From NCBI RefSeq assembly GCF_024137965.1, contig NZ_CP099975.1, positions 868,001 to 932,000 of the forward strand: 64,000 bases of DNA, given 5' to 3'. The position numbers and the translations under genes are program-made. This document shows positions 47,660 through 57,722 of this stretch, piece by piece; position 1 is the first letter of the stretch; each line of letters starts with the position of its first letter. Source of the DNA: Halomonas sp. Y3 (GTDB lineage: Bacteria > Pseudomonadota > Gammaproteobacteria > Pseudomonadales > Halomonadaceae). The notes below the pieces were generated by a model. The model was not told the origin of the DNA, made no database searches, and saw nothing but the letters and a program-made list of their open reading frames with translations.

Positions 47660-47688
47660 TTTTAATTGTACACACCCTGTACGATAAT
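47660..47688 (+). promoter_or_regulatory. Promoter with TGTAC direct repeats before the photolyase operon
   Basis: TGTACA (47667-47672) and TGTACG (47678-47683) are direct repeats exactly 11 bp apart. GATAAT (47683-47688) is a likely -10, and a weak TTTTAA (47660-47665) is placed 17 bp upstream as -35. CarH-type B12 photoreceptors bind 11-bp direct repeats that overlap promoters, so light control of the operon is a reasonable inference. No regulator gene is in the window. Confidence 0.55.
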
Positions 47689-47719
47689 CTATGCATGTCC
47701 ACTTTTAATGGATGCCGAC

Positions 47720-47878
47720 ATGCACCGTAAACCCCACCTGCCGAGCAAGCCGTGCGCCCACTGTCGACGCCCCTTCACCTGGCGGCGCAAGTGGGCCCGC
47801 TGCTGGGAGGAGGTTCGCTACTGCAGCGAGCGCTGCCGACGCGAGTCGCGCCAGGGGGGAGGTGCCTCATGGGCGTGA
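47720..47878 (+). CDS. DUF2256 family small zinc-finger-like protein
   Basis: 52 residues from MHRKPHLPSKPC (an in-frame ATG at 47708 adds four residues). Two Cys pairs, CAHC and CSERC, flank RPFTWRRKWARCWEEVRY, the full DUF2256 signature, so a zinc-binding fold is likely. The family is frequently linked to cryptochrome and photolyase genes, but its role is not known. Its stop overlaps the CRY-DASH start by ten bases. Ribosome site is weak. Confidence 0.85.
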   Translation: MHRKPHLPSKPCAHCRRPFTWRRKWARCWEEVRYCSERCRRESRQGGGASWA

Positions 47879-49260
47879 CTCTCGCCTGGCTTCGCCATGA
47901 CCTGCGGCTGGCCGATAATCCTCTGTTCCGGTTCGAACGCCCCCCCGAACAGCTTCTTTGCGTCTATGTGCTGGACCGCGATTGGCTGGCGCCGCCGCCC
48001 GGGCTGGGCCTCCCGCGCATCGGCCCGGCCCGGCTGCGCTTCCTCTGGCAGAGCCTGATCGCCCTGCGCGGCGAGCTGCTCAGGCGCGGCAGCGATCTGC
48101 TGGTGCGTGTCGGGGACCCGGTGGAGGTGGTGGCAGGGCTCGCCGAGCGGCACGGCGCCTCCGAAGTGCGCGTGCGCCGCGATGCGGGCTGGGATGAGAC
48201 GCAGCAGACGCTGCGGCTGGGCGAGGCGCTGGGGGAGGGCGTCAGGCTGTGGCAGATCGACGGGGGGATGCTGCTCGATGAGGCCAGCCTGCCGATGCCG
48301 CTTGCCTCGCTGCCGCCCGGGTTCTCCTCCTTCCGACGCCGGGTGGAGCGTGACTGGGCGGTGCCGGCGGCCTGTCAGGCGCCGGTTACCCTGCCGCCCT
48401 GGCCAGACGGGGCCCCCCGCGGGCTGCCGCCGCTGGCTCGCGTCTGTGACGGTGCGGCTCGCTGGCGACCCGATGCGCGGGGCGCGTTCAGCTTTGCCGG
48501 TGGGGAAGAGGCGGGGCTGGCGCGCCTGGAGCACTACCTGGCCAGCGGCGCCGTGGCGCGCTACAAGCAGACCCGCAACGGGCTCTCCGGCCCCGATTTC
48601 TCCACCCGTCTCTCGCCCTGGCTGGCCCACGGCTGCCTCTCGGCGCGCCAGGTGCACGACGCGGTGCAGGCCTGGGAGGCCCGGCACGGCGCCAATGAGT
48701 CGAGCTACTGGGTCATCTTCGAGCTGCTGTGGCGAGACTACTTCCACTGGGCGGCCCGCCAGGAGGGGGCTGCGCTCTTTGGCCCCCGCGGGCTTCCCCC
48801 GGAGAGTGACGCCTTCCGGGCCTGGTGCGAGGGGCGCACCGGGATGCCCTTCATCGACGCGGCCATGGGCGAGCTGGTCGCCACCGGCTGGCTCTCCAAC
48901 CGGGCACGGCAGAACGTGGCCAGCTACCTGGTGCATGAGCTGGGCGGTGACTGGCGCCTGGGGGCGGCCTGGTTCGAGCATGCCCTCATCGACTTCGACA
49001 CGGCCAGCAACTGGGGCAACTGGCGCTATATCGCCGGCGTCGGCCGCAGCGCTCAGATGCATCGCTTCGACGTGCTCTGGCAGGCCGAGCGCTACGACCC
49101 CGAAGGCGCCTATGTGGCGCGCTGGCAGCCGGAGCTTGCCGAGCTGCCGGGGGGCCGGGCGCGGCAGCGGCCCTGGACGGTGGCGCCCGAGCGCTTTGCG
49201 CCACCGCTGGCGGGCACGTCCGGCCAGGGGGCTCGGGCCGGAGCGCGCCAGGGTGGCTGA
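47869..49260 (+). CDS. cryD: DASH-type cryptochrome/photolyase
   Basis: 463 residues. ATG 47869 follows GGGGGAGG. The N-terminal antenna-binding Rossmann domain begins MGVTLAWLRHDLRLADNP. The FAD-binding helical domain has ARYKQTRNGLSGPDFSTRLS, ESSYWVIFELLWRDYFHW, and FDTASNWGNWRYIAGVGRS with QAERYDPEGAYV, typical of CRY-DASH. These proteins repair CPDs in single-stranded DNA and may signal. It overlaps DUF2256 upstream and the second photolyase downstream (GTG before its stop). Confidence 0.92.
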   Translation: MGVTLAWLRHDLRLADNPLFRFERPPEQLLCVYVLDRDWLAPPPGLGLPRIGPARLRFLWQSLIALRGELLRRGSDLLVRVGDPVEVVAGLAERHGASEVRVRRDAGWDETQQTLRLGEALGEGVRLWQIDGGMLLDEASLPMPLASLPPGFSSFRRRVERDWAVPAACQAPVTLPPWPDGAPRGLPPLARVCDGAARWRPDARGAFSFAGGEEAGLARLEHYLASGAVARYKQTRNGLSGPDFSTRLSPWLAHGCLSARQVHDAVQAWEARHGANESSYWVIFELLWRDYFHWAARQEGAALFGPRGLPPESDAFRAWCEGRTGMPFIDAAMGELVATGWLSNRARQNVASYLVHELGGDWRLGAAWFEHALIDFDTASNWGNWRYIAGVGRSAQMHRFDVLWQAERYDPEGAYVARWQPELAELPGGRARQRPWTVAPERFAPPLAGTSGQGARAGARQGG

Positions 49261-50806
49261 GGCGCCCGTCCAGCTGGTGTGGTTCAAGCGCGACCTGCGC
49301 TGCCACGACCACCTGCCCCTCGCCGAGGCCTGCGCCCTGGGTCCCGTGCTGCCGCTCTACGTGATCGAGCCGTCGCTCTGGCAGCAGCCCGACAGCGCCC
49401 AGCGCCACTGGGATTTCATCGCCGAGAGCCTCGAGGCGCTGGCCGATGCCCTGGCCGAGCTCGGTCTGCCGCTCTGCGTGCTGGAGGGGGAGGCGGTGGA
49501 GGTGCTGGAGCGGGTCACCGCTGCGCTCGGCCCCTGTGCGCTGCGTTCCCACCAGGAGACCGGCAACGCCTGGAGCTTCGAACGGGACCGCACGGTGGCC
49601 GAGTGGTGTCGGCGCCGGGGCGTACCCTGGCACCAGGCACGCCAGCAGGGGGTGATCCGCGGGCTCGGGCACCGCCGCGGCTGGGCGACCCAGTGGGAGG
49701 CGCTGATGGCCGAGCCCCTGGCTGTCCCGCGTCCGGCCCGTCCTCCGTCAGGGTGGCAGGAGCTTCCGAGCTTGCCCCGGGCGCGCTGGCGGGCAAAGCG
49801 GCTGGGCGTGGGGCGAGAGCCCTGTCCGGGGCGGCAGGCCGGCGGGCGCCCGGCGGGGCTCGATGTCTGGCACGCCTTCCTGGCGGGGCGCGGGGTGCGC
49901 TTCCATCGGGACATCGGCAGCCCCGACCGCGCCCGCCGCGCCGGCTCCCGGCTCTCACCCCATCTCGCCTGGGGCACGCTCTCCCTGCGCGAGGTGGTGC
50001 AGGGGCTGCGCCGGGCCAGGGGCGAGCGTCGCGACGATCCCGAGTGGTCACGGGCGCTGGCTGCCCTGGAGTCGCGGCTGCACTGGCACTGCCACTTCAT
50101 CCAGAAGCTGGAGAGCGCGCCCGACCTGGAGCATCGCACCCTGCACCCCGCCCTGCGCGGGCTGCGCGAAACCCCCGCCCCCGAGCGGCTGGTCGCCTGG
50201 TGTGAGGGGCGCACCGGGGTACCCCTGGTGGATGCCTGCATGGTCTCCCTGCGCGAGACCGGCTGGCTCAACTTCCGCATGCGCGCCATGCTGGTCTCCT
50301 TCGCCACCTTCGGACTGGGGCTGCCCTGGCGCGACCCGGCCCTGCACCTGGCGCGGCTCTTCGTCGACTATGAGCCGGGCATCCACTACCCCCAGGTGCA
50401 GATGCAGGCGGGGCTCACCGGCACCAACGCCCTGCGCGTCTACAACCCCCTCAAGCAGGCCGAGGAGCGCGACCCGGAGGGGCATTTCGTGGCACGCTGG
50501 CTGCCGGCCCTGGCGGGGCTGCCGCCCACCTGGCGACACCGCCCCTGGGCCCTGCCGGTCGCCGAGCGCACCGTTCTGGGCTTCCACCCCGGGCGCGACT
50601 ACCTGCTGCCGGTGCATGATTTTGAGTCGGAGGCGCGGCGCTGGAAGCGCGAGTTCCACGCCGCCCGGCGCGCCCCCGAGGCTCGAGCGGCCAGCGAGGC
50701 GCTGCTTGAGCGGCTCGCCAGCCGCCGGCCTGCGCGTCGCGCCGGAGCGCCCGCCGCCTCGCCCCAGCTCTCGCTTTTTTCGGATTCGGACAAGGAGACG
50801 CCATGA
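49253..50806 (+). CDS. Deoxyribodipyrimidine photolyase-like FAD-binding protein
   Basis: 517 residues, GTG start at 49253 inside the end of the CRY-DASH gene. APVQLVWFKRDLRCHDHLPL begins the photolyase alpha/beta domain. LRSHQETGNAWSFERDRTVA, HWHCHFIQKLESAPD, ETGWLNFRMRAMLVSFATF and DYEPGIHYPQVQMQAG are FAD-domain stretches. It belongs to the photolyase/cryptochrome superfamily but is distinct from CRY-DASH and from the FeS type at 32.6-34.2 kb. Lesion specificity cannot be set from sequence; CPD repair is most likely. The last ~40 residues are Ala/Arg-rich. Overlaps DUF3429 by four bases. Confidence 0.88.
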   Translation: MAEAPVQLVWFKRDLRCHDHLPLAEACALGPVLPLYVIEPSLWQQPDSAQRHWDFIAESLEALADALAELGLPLCVLEGEAVEVLERVTAALGPCALRSHQETGNAWSFERDRTVAEWCRRRGVPWHQARQQGVIRGLGHRRGWATQWEALMAEPLAVPRPARPPSGWQELPSLPRARWRAKRLGVGREPCPGRQAGGRPAGLDVWHAFLAGRGVRFHRDIGSPDRARRAGSRLSPHLAWGTLSLREVVQGLRRARGERRDDPEWSRALAALESRLHWHCHFIQKLESAPDLEHRTLHPALRGLRETPAPERLVAWCEGRTGVPLVDACMVSLRETGWLNFRMRAMLVSFATFGLGLPWRDPALHLARLFVDYEPGIHYPQVQMQAGLTGTNALRVYNPLKQAEERDPEGHFVARWLPALAGLPPTWRHRPWALPVAERTVLGFHPGRDYLLPVHDFESEARRWKREFHAARRAPEARAASEALLERLASRRPARRAGAPAASPQLSLFSDSDKETP

Positions 50807-51258
50807 CCCTCGCCGCCCTGCCTCGACTGCCCCTGGCCCTGGGCCTCGCCGGCCTGATTCCTTTCGTGACCACCGCGGCCATGGCCTGGTGGGCCCCCTT
50901 GGCCTGGCAGGTCGTGGCGATCAAGGCCTTTCTGTTCTATGGCGCGGTGATTCTCTCCTTCCTGGGCGGCGTGCAGTGGGGGGTGGCGATGTCCCTGGAG
51001 CCGGCGGAGAGTGCCGGCTTTCGAAGGCGCCTGCTGCTCAGCATGGTACCCAGCCTGATCGCCTGGCCGGCGCTGCTGCTGCACCCCTACAGCGGCGCCT
51101 GGGTCCTGGCGGCGGGCTTTCTGCTGGTACGCCTGCATGAGGCGGGGCGCGACAGCCGCGAACTGCAGCCGGACTGGTACCAGACGCTGCGCACCCTGCT
51201 GACCGTGGCGGTAGTGGCCTGCCATGGGGTCGTGATCTGGCGCCTCTCGTCAGGCTGA
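50803..51258 (+). CDS. DUF3429 family membrane protein
   Basis: 151 residues with four predicted transmembrane helices. GAVILSFLGGVQWGVAM is the DUF3429 hallmark. ATGA overlap with the photolyase gene shows translational coupling. No function is established; repeated linkage with photolyase genes suggests a part in light response or a pigment-linked process, which is inference. Last gene of the four-gene operon. Confidence 0.85.
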   Translation: MTLAALPRLPLALGLAGLIPFVTTAAMAWWAPLAWQVVAIKAFLFYGAVILSFLGGVQWGVAMSLEPAESAGFRRRLLLSMVPSLIAWPALLLHPYSGAWVLAAGFLLVRLHEAGRDSRELQPDWYQTLRTLLTVAVVACHGVVIWRLSSG

Positions 51259-51298
51259 ACGGGGCTGGTGGCGTGGGCCATTCTGGGCGATGATCGCC

Positions 51299-51333
51299 CT
51301 GAACCATCCCCCCTGAACCATCCCCCCTGAACC
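51299..51333 (+). repeat. Short tandem repeat upstream of mltB
   Basis: A 15-bp unit CCTGAACCATCCCCC is present about 2.3 times, between the DUF3429 stop and the mltB start. It contains two C6 runs and may vary in copy number by slippage. Confidence 0.75.
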
Positions 51334-51356
51334 TCGCCACGGAGTGCGTAAGCGTG

Positions 51357-52631
51357 ATGAAAAGGACCCTGACCCTCGGCCTGCTGATGCTCCTGCTGGC
51401 CGGCTGCCAGAGCGGCCCCGCCCGCGAGGCCAGTGCCGCGGACGGATCGACCCACGAGGCCCCGGCTGCCGGCGACCCCCCGTCCTCCCGGGCCGAGGCC
51501 GAGCCGGCCCCGCCCGCGGACTTTCGCGACTGGCTGGCCCGCTTTCGCCAGGAGGCTCGCCGCGAGGGCATCTCGGAGGCTACCCTGGCCAGCGCCCTGG
51601 ACGGCGTGCGCTATCGCCCGCGGGTGATCGAGCTCGACCGTTCTCAGCCCGAGTTCGTGCGCCCCATCTGGCAGTACCTGGACAGCGCCGTCTCCGCCCA
51701 GCGCGTGACCCAAGGGCGAGCCAAGCTCGCCGAGCATCGCGCCACCGCCCGGCAGATGGAGCAGCGCTACGGCGTGCCCGCCGAGGTGATCGTGGCGATC
51801 TGGGGCATCGAGAGCAACTACGGTGGCAACTTCGGCAGCTTCTCGACCCTGGAGGCCCTGGCCACTCTGGCCTATGAGGGGCGCCGCAGCGACTTCGCCC
51901 GCGGCGAACTGCTTGCCGCCCTGCGCATCATCGACGCCGGCGACATCGCCCCGGAGCGCATGGTGGGCTCCTGGGCCGGCGCCATGGGACACACCCAGTT
52001 CATCCCCTCCAGCTTCGAGGCTTACGCCGTGGATGGCGACGGCGACGGGCGGCGAGACATCTGGGGCAGCATTCCCGACGTCATGGCCTCCACGGCCAAC
52101 TATCTGGCCCGGGCGGGCTGGGTCCCGGGCCAGCCCTGGGGCGTCGAGGTGGTGATTCCCGACGGTTTCGACTACGCCCAGGCGGAGCTCTCCACCCGGC
52201 GCAGCGCCGCCGAGTGGGCCTCCCTCGGCGTGCGTCCGGTCGGCGGCGGTCGCCTGCCCGACTTCGACGCGGCCTCGGTGATCGTACCGGCGGGCGCCCG
52301 CGGGCCGGCCTTCCTGGTGGGCCCCAACTTCCGCGCCATCCTGCGCTACAACAACGCCACCAGCTATGCGCTGGCGGTGGGCACCCTGGCCAACGAGATC
52401 GCCGGGCGCGGCGGCATCCAGGGAAGCTGGCCCCGGGAGGAGCAGCCGCTTAGCCGCGCCCAGATGCGCGAGATGCAGCGCGCGCTCAATGACCGCGGCT
52501 TCGACGTGGGAACCCCAGACGGCATCATGGGTCCCAACACCCGTCGCGGGCTGCGCGCCTACCAGCGCTCCATCGGCGTGGCGCCGGACGGCTTTGCCAC
52601 GCTCAGGCTGCTGGAGCGCCTGGCCCCTTGA
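51357..52631 (+). CDS. mltB: Lytic murein transglycosylase B (lipoprotein)
   Basis: 424 residues. A type II signal peptide with lipobox LLAGC (Cys17) anchors it to the outer membrane. The SLT3/MltB catalytic domain has VIVAIWGIESNYGGNFG with the catalytic Glu and GAMGHTQFIPSSFEAYAVDG. A C-terminal PG_binding_1 domain (NDRGFDVGTPDGIMGPNTRR) binds peptidoglycan. It cleaves the glycan between MurNAc and GlcNAc to form 1,6-anhydroMurNAc, whose products feed the recycling genes amgK-murU at the right end. ATG 51357 chosen; GTG 51354 is also possible. Confidence 0.94.
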   Translation: MKRTLTLGLLMLLLAGCQSGPAREASAADGSTHEAPAAGDPPSSRAEAEPAPPADFRDWLARFRQEARREGISEATLASALDGVRYRPRVIELDRSQPEFVRPIWQYLDSAVSAQRVTQGRAKLAEHRATARQMEQRYGVPAEVIVAIWGIESNYGGNFGSFSTLEALATLAYEGRRSDFARGELLAALRIIDAGDIAPERMVGSWAGAMGHTQFIPSSFEAYAVDGDGDGRRDIWGSIPDVMASTANYLARAGWVPGQPWGVEVVIPDGFDYAQAELSTRRSAAEWASLGVRPVGGGRLPDFDAASVIVPAGARGPAFLVGPNFRAILRYNNATSYALAVGTLANEIAGRGGIQGSWPREEQPLSRAQMREMQRALNDRGFDVGTPDGIMGPNTRRGLRAYQRSIGVAPDGFATLRLLERLAP

Positions 52632-52656
52632 CCCTTTGACCATGGGGAGGAAGGAG

Positions 52657-53211
52657 ATGAAGCGAGTGACCCTGCACCTGGCTCTGCTGACCGGCCTGGC
52701 CCTTGTCGTCATGGCCCCCGCGGCCCTGGCCGACAAGGTGTTCGGCTGGGTGGAGCGAGCCACCATCGAGCCCTGGGGCGTGGCGGTGAAGGCCAAGCTC
52801 GACAGTGGCGCCCTGACCTCCTCCCTGGATGCCCGGGAGATCGAGCTCTTCGAGCGAGAGGGAGAGGAGTGGGTGCGCTTCCGGCTCAAGCTCGAGGATA
52901 CCGAGAGCGAGGAGGTCTTCTCCGAGCAGCTCGAGCTGCCGCTCTATCGCGACCTCAAGGTGCGCGGGGCGGGGGGGCGCGACGAGCGGCCGGTGGTGCT
53001 GATGAAGGTCTGCATGGGCGACACCGTCTACGAGGAGCAGTTCAGCCTGCGCGATCGCGGCGAGATGCTCTACCCGCTGCTGCTGGGGCGGCGCACCATC
53101 AGCCACTTGGGGCTGCTCGACGTGCGCCGGACCTTCCTGCAGGGTCCCAGCTGCGATGCGGACTCCCCGCTGCAGGCGTATGAGCCGGACGACCTGAGCG
53201 AGGGGCACTAG
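52657..53211 (+). CDS. Retropepsin-like ATP-dependent zinc protease family protein
   Basis: 184 residues: signal peptide (about 1-25, ending ALA), then a COG4067 domain with KAKLDSGALTSSLDAREIEL and EMLYPLLLGRRTI, the retropepsin-like motif. The family name ATP-dependent zinc protease is historical; the true catalytic mechanism may be aspartic. Predicted periplasmic. GGAGG lies six bases before ATG 52657. Converges on rsmE. Confidence 0.85.
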   Translation: MKRVTLHLALLTGLALVVMAPAALADKVFGWVERATIEPWGVAVKAKLDSGALTSSLDAREIELFEREGEEWVRFRLKLEDTESEEVFSEQLELPLYRDLKVRGAGGRDERPVVLMKVCMGDTVYEEQFSLRDRGEMLYPLLLGRRTISHLGLLDVRRTFLQGPSCDADSPLQAYEPDDLSEGH

Positions 53212-53236
53212 GCGTTGCCGCCGAGGCCGTCAGCGA

Positions 53237-53950
53237 TCAGAAGAGCCGAGCGAGCAGGGCGGTCACGGCGGTCTCCACGCGCAGGATGCGCGGCCCCAGG
53301 TGGATGCCTTCACAGCCCGCCTCGAGTAGCTTCTCCACCTCCCAGGGGATGAAGCCCCCCTCGGGGCCCACCAGCAGCAGGGTGGGCGTCTCGATGCCCC
53401 GCGGGCAGGCGGCCGCCATGCCCGGGTGGGCCAGCAGGCCGCGGCGCCCCGCCAGCAGGCCCGGCAGCCGGTCCTCCAGGAAGGGGCGAAAGCCCTTCTC
53501 CAGGGTCACCGCAGGCAGCCGGGTATCCCGCGCCTGTTCCAGCCCCAGCTCCAGGTGTCGGTGGATCTTCTCGGGCTCGAGCTCCGGCGACATCCAGTAG
53601 CTCTTCTCCACCCGGCGGGTGTGCAGCAGGGTGATCTGCTTGACCCCCAGCGCCGTGACATGCTCCAGAGTGCGCGCCAGCATGCGCGGTCGCGGCAGGG
53701 CCAGCACCAGGTGGACCGGCAGCGCAGGGGGCGGCGGCTGGTCGAGGACATCGAGGGCGAAGGTGGCCTCGTGGTCGTCGAGGGTGAGCAGCTCCCCCTG
53801 GCCGATGCCGCCCTCCATGATGCCCAGGGTCAGGCGATCGCCGGGCCTGGCGCGGTGCACCTCGCGCAGGTGGCGCAGGCGGCGGGGATCGGTGACCCGT
53901 GCCAGCCGGTCACTCTCGAGCGCTTCCGGGGCGAGCAGAATCAGGTTCAT
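53237..53950 (-). CDS. rsmE: 16S rRNA (uracil(1498)-N3)-methyltransferase
   Basis: 237 residues. SPOUT-class enzyme with HLREVHRARPGDRLTLG (PUA-like N-terminal domain) and LVGPEGGFIPWEVEKLLEAG, LGPRILRVETAV, the knotted SAM-binding site. Methylates U1498 of 16S rRNA. ATG 53950 (MNLILLAPEALESDRL) matches family starts; the longer frame upstream overlaps phaR's promoter and is not conserved. An intact C6 run inside this gene shows that not all long homopolymers are miscalled. Confidence 0.95.
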   Translation of the reverse strand: MNLILLAPEALESDRLARVTDPRRLRHLREVHRARPGDRLTLGIMEGGIGQGELLTLDDHEATFALDVLDQPPPPALPVHLVLALPRPRMLARTLEHVTALGVKQITLLHTRRVEKSYWMSPELEPEKIHRHLELGLEQARDTRLPAVTLEKGFRPFLEDRLPGLLAGRRGLLAHPGMAAACPRGIETPTLLLVGPEGGFIPWEVEKLLEAGCEGIHLGPRILRVETAVTALLARLF

Positions 53951-54049
53951 AAAGCCTCGTGTTGGCGGTATGCCTTGCATGGATGGTGTCGCGGTGCACA
54001 ATAGCCGTACAGGGGCAGACGCCCCCCACACTGAAGTAGGAGCAGCGCC

Positions 54050-54520
54050 GTGCGCGTGATTCGCAAGTATGCCAACCGCAGGCTCTATGATACCCAACAG
54101 AGCCGCTATGTGACCCTCGAGGATCTGCGTCAGCTGGTGCTCGACAATGAGCCCTTCCGCGTCGAGGATGCCAAGAGCGGTGAGGACCTGACTCGCACCA
54201 TCCTGCTCTCGATCATCATCGAGCAGGAGCAGGCCGACGGCGATGCCGAGGTGTTCTCCAACGATCTGCTGGCCCAGTTCATCCGCGTCTACGACATGGC
54301 CCAGCCGCTGCCCCTGGCCCGCTATCTGGAGCAGGGCACTCGGCTGATGATGGAGCAGCAGCAGCGCATGCAGGACCAGTGGCAGCAGGCCATGCGCCAC
54401 TCCCCCATGGAGCTGATGCGCGAGCTGGCCGAGGAGAACATGAAGTTCTGGCAGCAGACCATCGGCCAGGCCACCGGCAACGGCGTCAAGGACGACGAGG
54501 ACGACGACAGCCGTTCATGA
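54050..54520 (+). CDS. phaR: Polyhydroxyalkanoate synthesis regulator PhaR
   Basis: 156 residues with GTG start and AGGAG eight bases upstream. MRVIRKYANRRLYDTQQSRY is the PHB/PHA accumulation regulator DNA-binding domain, followed by the PHB_acc repeat (IIEQEQADGDAEVFSNDLLA) and a Gln/Met-rich coiled-coil tail. PhaR senses PHA polymer and represses phasin and PHA genes. No phaC or phaP is in this window. Confidence 0.92.
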   Translation: MRVIRKYANRRLYDTQQSRYVTLEDLRQLVLDNEPFRVEDAKSGEDLTRTILLSIIIEQEQADGDAEVFSNDLLAQFIRVYDMAQPLPLARYLEQGTRLMMEQQQRMQDQWQQAMRHSPMELMRELAEENMKFWQQTIGQATGNGVKDDEDDDSRS

Positions 54521-54605
54521 CGGCCACGCCGGGCGCCCGGGCACGCTTTCTGACATAATGCCGCCTCGGCTCATGAAGCTCTCGATTCGCAGAACGAAGG
54601 TGTAA

Positions 54606-55900
<1,295 letters not shown>

Positions 55901-55955
55901 GGCCCACGACGGCAAGCGACCTCGACCACAACAAGAGCAACACAAGGAGGCATGC

Positions 55956-56396
55956 ATGGAGCGCGTCAGGCTCGAGTTTCCCGAGACCGCCATCGTGCAC
56001 CGTCAGCCGCTGACGGTGCGCGTGACCGACATGAACTATGGCCGCCACCTGGGCCATGACACCCTGGTGTCGCTGCTCCACGAGGCGCGCATTCAGGCCC
56101 TGGCCGCCCTGGGGCTCACCGAGTGGGACCTGGGGGGCTACCCCAGCGTGGTGGCGGACCTCGCCATCCAGTACCAGTCCGAGGCGCGCTGGCCCGATGC
56201 CCTGGTGGTGGAGACGGCGATTCCGGCTCCCGAGGGGCGGGCGATCACCGTCTACCATCGCGTGCTCCACGCCGAAGGGGGGCGCCCGGTGGCCACGGCC
56301 CGGCTCAACGTGCTGCTGGTGGACCCGGCGACGGGCCGCCCGGAGGCGGTGCCCGAGGCGGTGACCACCGCCATCGCCGGAGCGGGGGGCGCCTGA
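55956..56396 (+). CDS. Hotdog-fold acyl-CoA thioesterase (YbgC-like)
   Basis: 146 residues after AAGGAGG. TDMNYGRHLGHDTLVSLLHEAR resembles the 4-hydroxybenzoyl-CoA/YbgC thioesterase motif with Asn/His in the acid-base position, and VVADLAIQYQSEARWPD continues the fold. Substrate chain length is unknown. The stop overlaps the next gene's start by one base (TGATG). Confidence 0.85.
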   Translation: MERVRLEFPETAIVHRQPLTVRVTDMNYGRHLGHDTLVSLLHEARIQALAALGLTEWDLGGYPSVVADLAIQYQSEARWPDALVVETAIPAPEGRAITVYHRVLHAEGGRPVATARLNVLLVDPATGRPEAVPEAVTTAIAGAGGA

Positions 56397-57268
56397 TGTC
56401 CCGCGAGTATCCGATCATCGCCGTGACCGGCTCCTCCGGGGCCGGCACCACCACGGTCAAGCGCACCTTCGAGCGGATGTTCGCCCGGGAGGATGTCCAC
56501 GCCGCCATGGTCGACGGCGACGCCTTCCACCGCTACACCAGGGAAGAGCTTTCGCGCATCTTCCGGGAGGAGCCAGAGCGCAAGGACGAGCTCTCCCACT
56601 TCGCCGTGGAGGCTAACCTGCTCGACGAACTCGAGGCGCTGTTCGTGGAGTATGGCGAGCATGGCACCGGCACCTATCGCCACTATATCCACGCCGAGGA
56701 CAAGCGGATGATCGAGGCCGGCTACCGGGTCGGCACCTTCACCGAGTGGGAGCCGCTGCCCTGCGGCACCGACCTGCTCTTCTACGAGGGGCTGCACGGC
56801 GGGCTGGTCACCCCCGAGCACGATATCGCCCGCCATGTGGATCTGCTGGTGGGGGTGGCGCCCACCATCAACCTGGAGTGGATCCAGAAGATCGTGCGCG
56901 ACACCAAGCTGCGCGGCCACTCCCAGGAGGCGGTGATCGACACCATCCTGGGTCGCATGGACGACTATGTGCGCTATATCCAGCCGCAGTTCTCGCGCAC
57001 CCATATCAACTTCCAGCGGGTGCCCACCGTGGATACCTCCAACCCCTTCGAGGTCCAGGATATCCCCTCCGATGCGGAGTCCTTCGCGGTGATCCGCTTT
57101 CGCGAGCCGGCCACCGTGGACTTCCCCTACCTGCTGGCGATGATTCCCGATGCCTTCATGAGCCGCCCCCACACCCTGGTGGTGCCCGGGGCTCGGGTGT
57201 CGCTTGCCATGGAGCTGATCCTGGCGCCGCTGGTGCGCCACCTGCTGGCCCAGCGCCGCTTTCGTTGA
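56396..57268 (+). CDS. prkB: Phosphoribulokinase family protein (PrkB-like)
   Basis: 290 residues, very close to E. coli PrkB. P-loop GSSGAGTTT (12-20), [47 protein letters not shown] and [20 protein letters not shown] are intact. No RuBisCO genes are near, and this clade is present in heterotrophs, so a Calvin-cycle role is not implied and its physiological function is unknown. Translationally coupled to the upstream thioesterase. Confidence 0.92.
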   Translation: MSREYPIIAVTGSSGAGTTTVKRTFERMFAREDVHAAMVDGDAFHRYTREELSRIFREEPERKDELSHFAVEANLLDELEALFVEYGEHGTGTYRHYIHAEDKRMIEAGYRVGTFTEWEPLPCGTDLLFYEGLHGGLVTPEHDIARHVDLLVGVAPTINLEWIQKIVRDTKLRGHSQEAVIDTILGRMDDYVRYIQPQFSRTHINFQRVPTVDTSNPFEVQDIPSDAESFAVIRFREPATVDFPYLLAMIPDAFMSRPHTLVVPGARVSLAMELILAPLVRHLLAQRRFR

Positions 57269-57303
57269 TCAGCCTCAAGCCACGCTTGCTGCAAGGAGTC
57301 GAG

Positions 57304-57645
57304 ATGTCCACGCTGTTCAGCCAGATCATCGCGCGTGAGATTCCCGCCGACATCGTCTACGAAGACGATCAGGTGCTTGCCTTTCACGACATCAACCCTC
57401 AGGCCCCGACGCATATCCTGATCATTCCCAAGAAGCCCATCGCCACCCTCAACGATCTCACCGAAGAGGACCAGGCGCTGGTGGGGCGGCTGCCGCTGGT
57501 CGCCGCCCGGCTGGCCAGGCAGTTTGGCTTCGCCGACGATGGCTATCGGGTGGTGATGAACTGCAATGACGATGGCGGGCAGACGGTCTACCATATCCAT
57601 ATGCACCTGATGGGCGGTCGACGCTTCACCTGGCCGGCTGGCTAG
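57304..57645 (+). CDS. hinT: HIT family (HinT-like) nucleotide hydrolase
   Basis: 113 residues. The histidine triad HIHMH with preceding GGQTVY and the IIARE(I)PADIVYED start mark HinT, a purine nucleoside phosphoramidase. Its exact role in bacteria is unclear. 35 bases after prkB, preceded by AAGGAG. Confidence 0.93.
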   Translation: MSTLFSQIIAREIPADIVYEDDQVLAFHDINPQAPTHILIIPKKPIATLNDLTEEDQALVGRLPLVAARLARQFGFADDGYRVVMNCNDDGGQTVYHIHMHLMGGRRFTWPAG

Positions 57646-57722
57646 CCGGCGCCCTGCGGGAAACCGCGCAAGCCCGGGCGATCGACGCATCGGGTGCAGC
57701 TTTTTCTATCGATGAGATTGTC

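Noticed and set aside
47752..47868. N-terminal extension of the CRY-DASH frame
   Set aside because: It overlaps DUF2256 and lacks similarity; ATG 47869 has a strong ribosome site and the family start.
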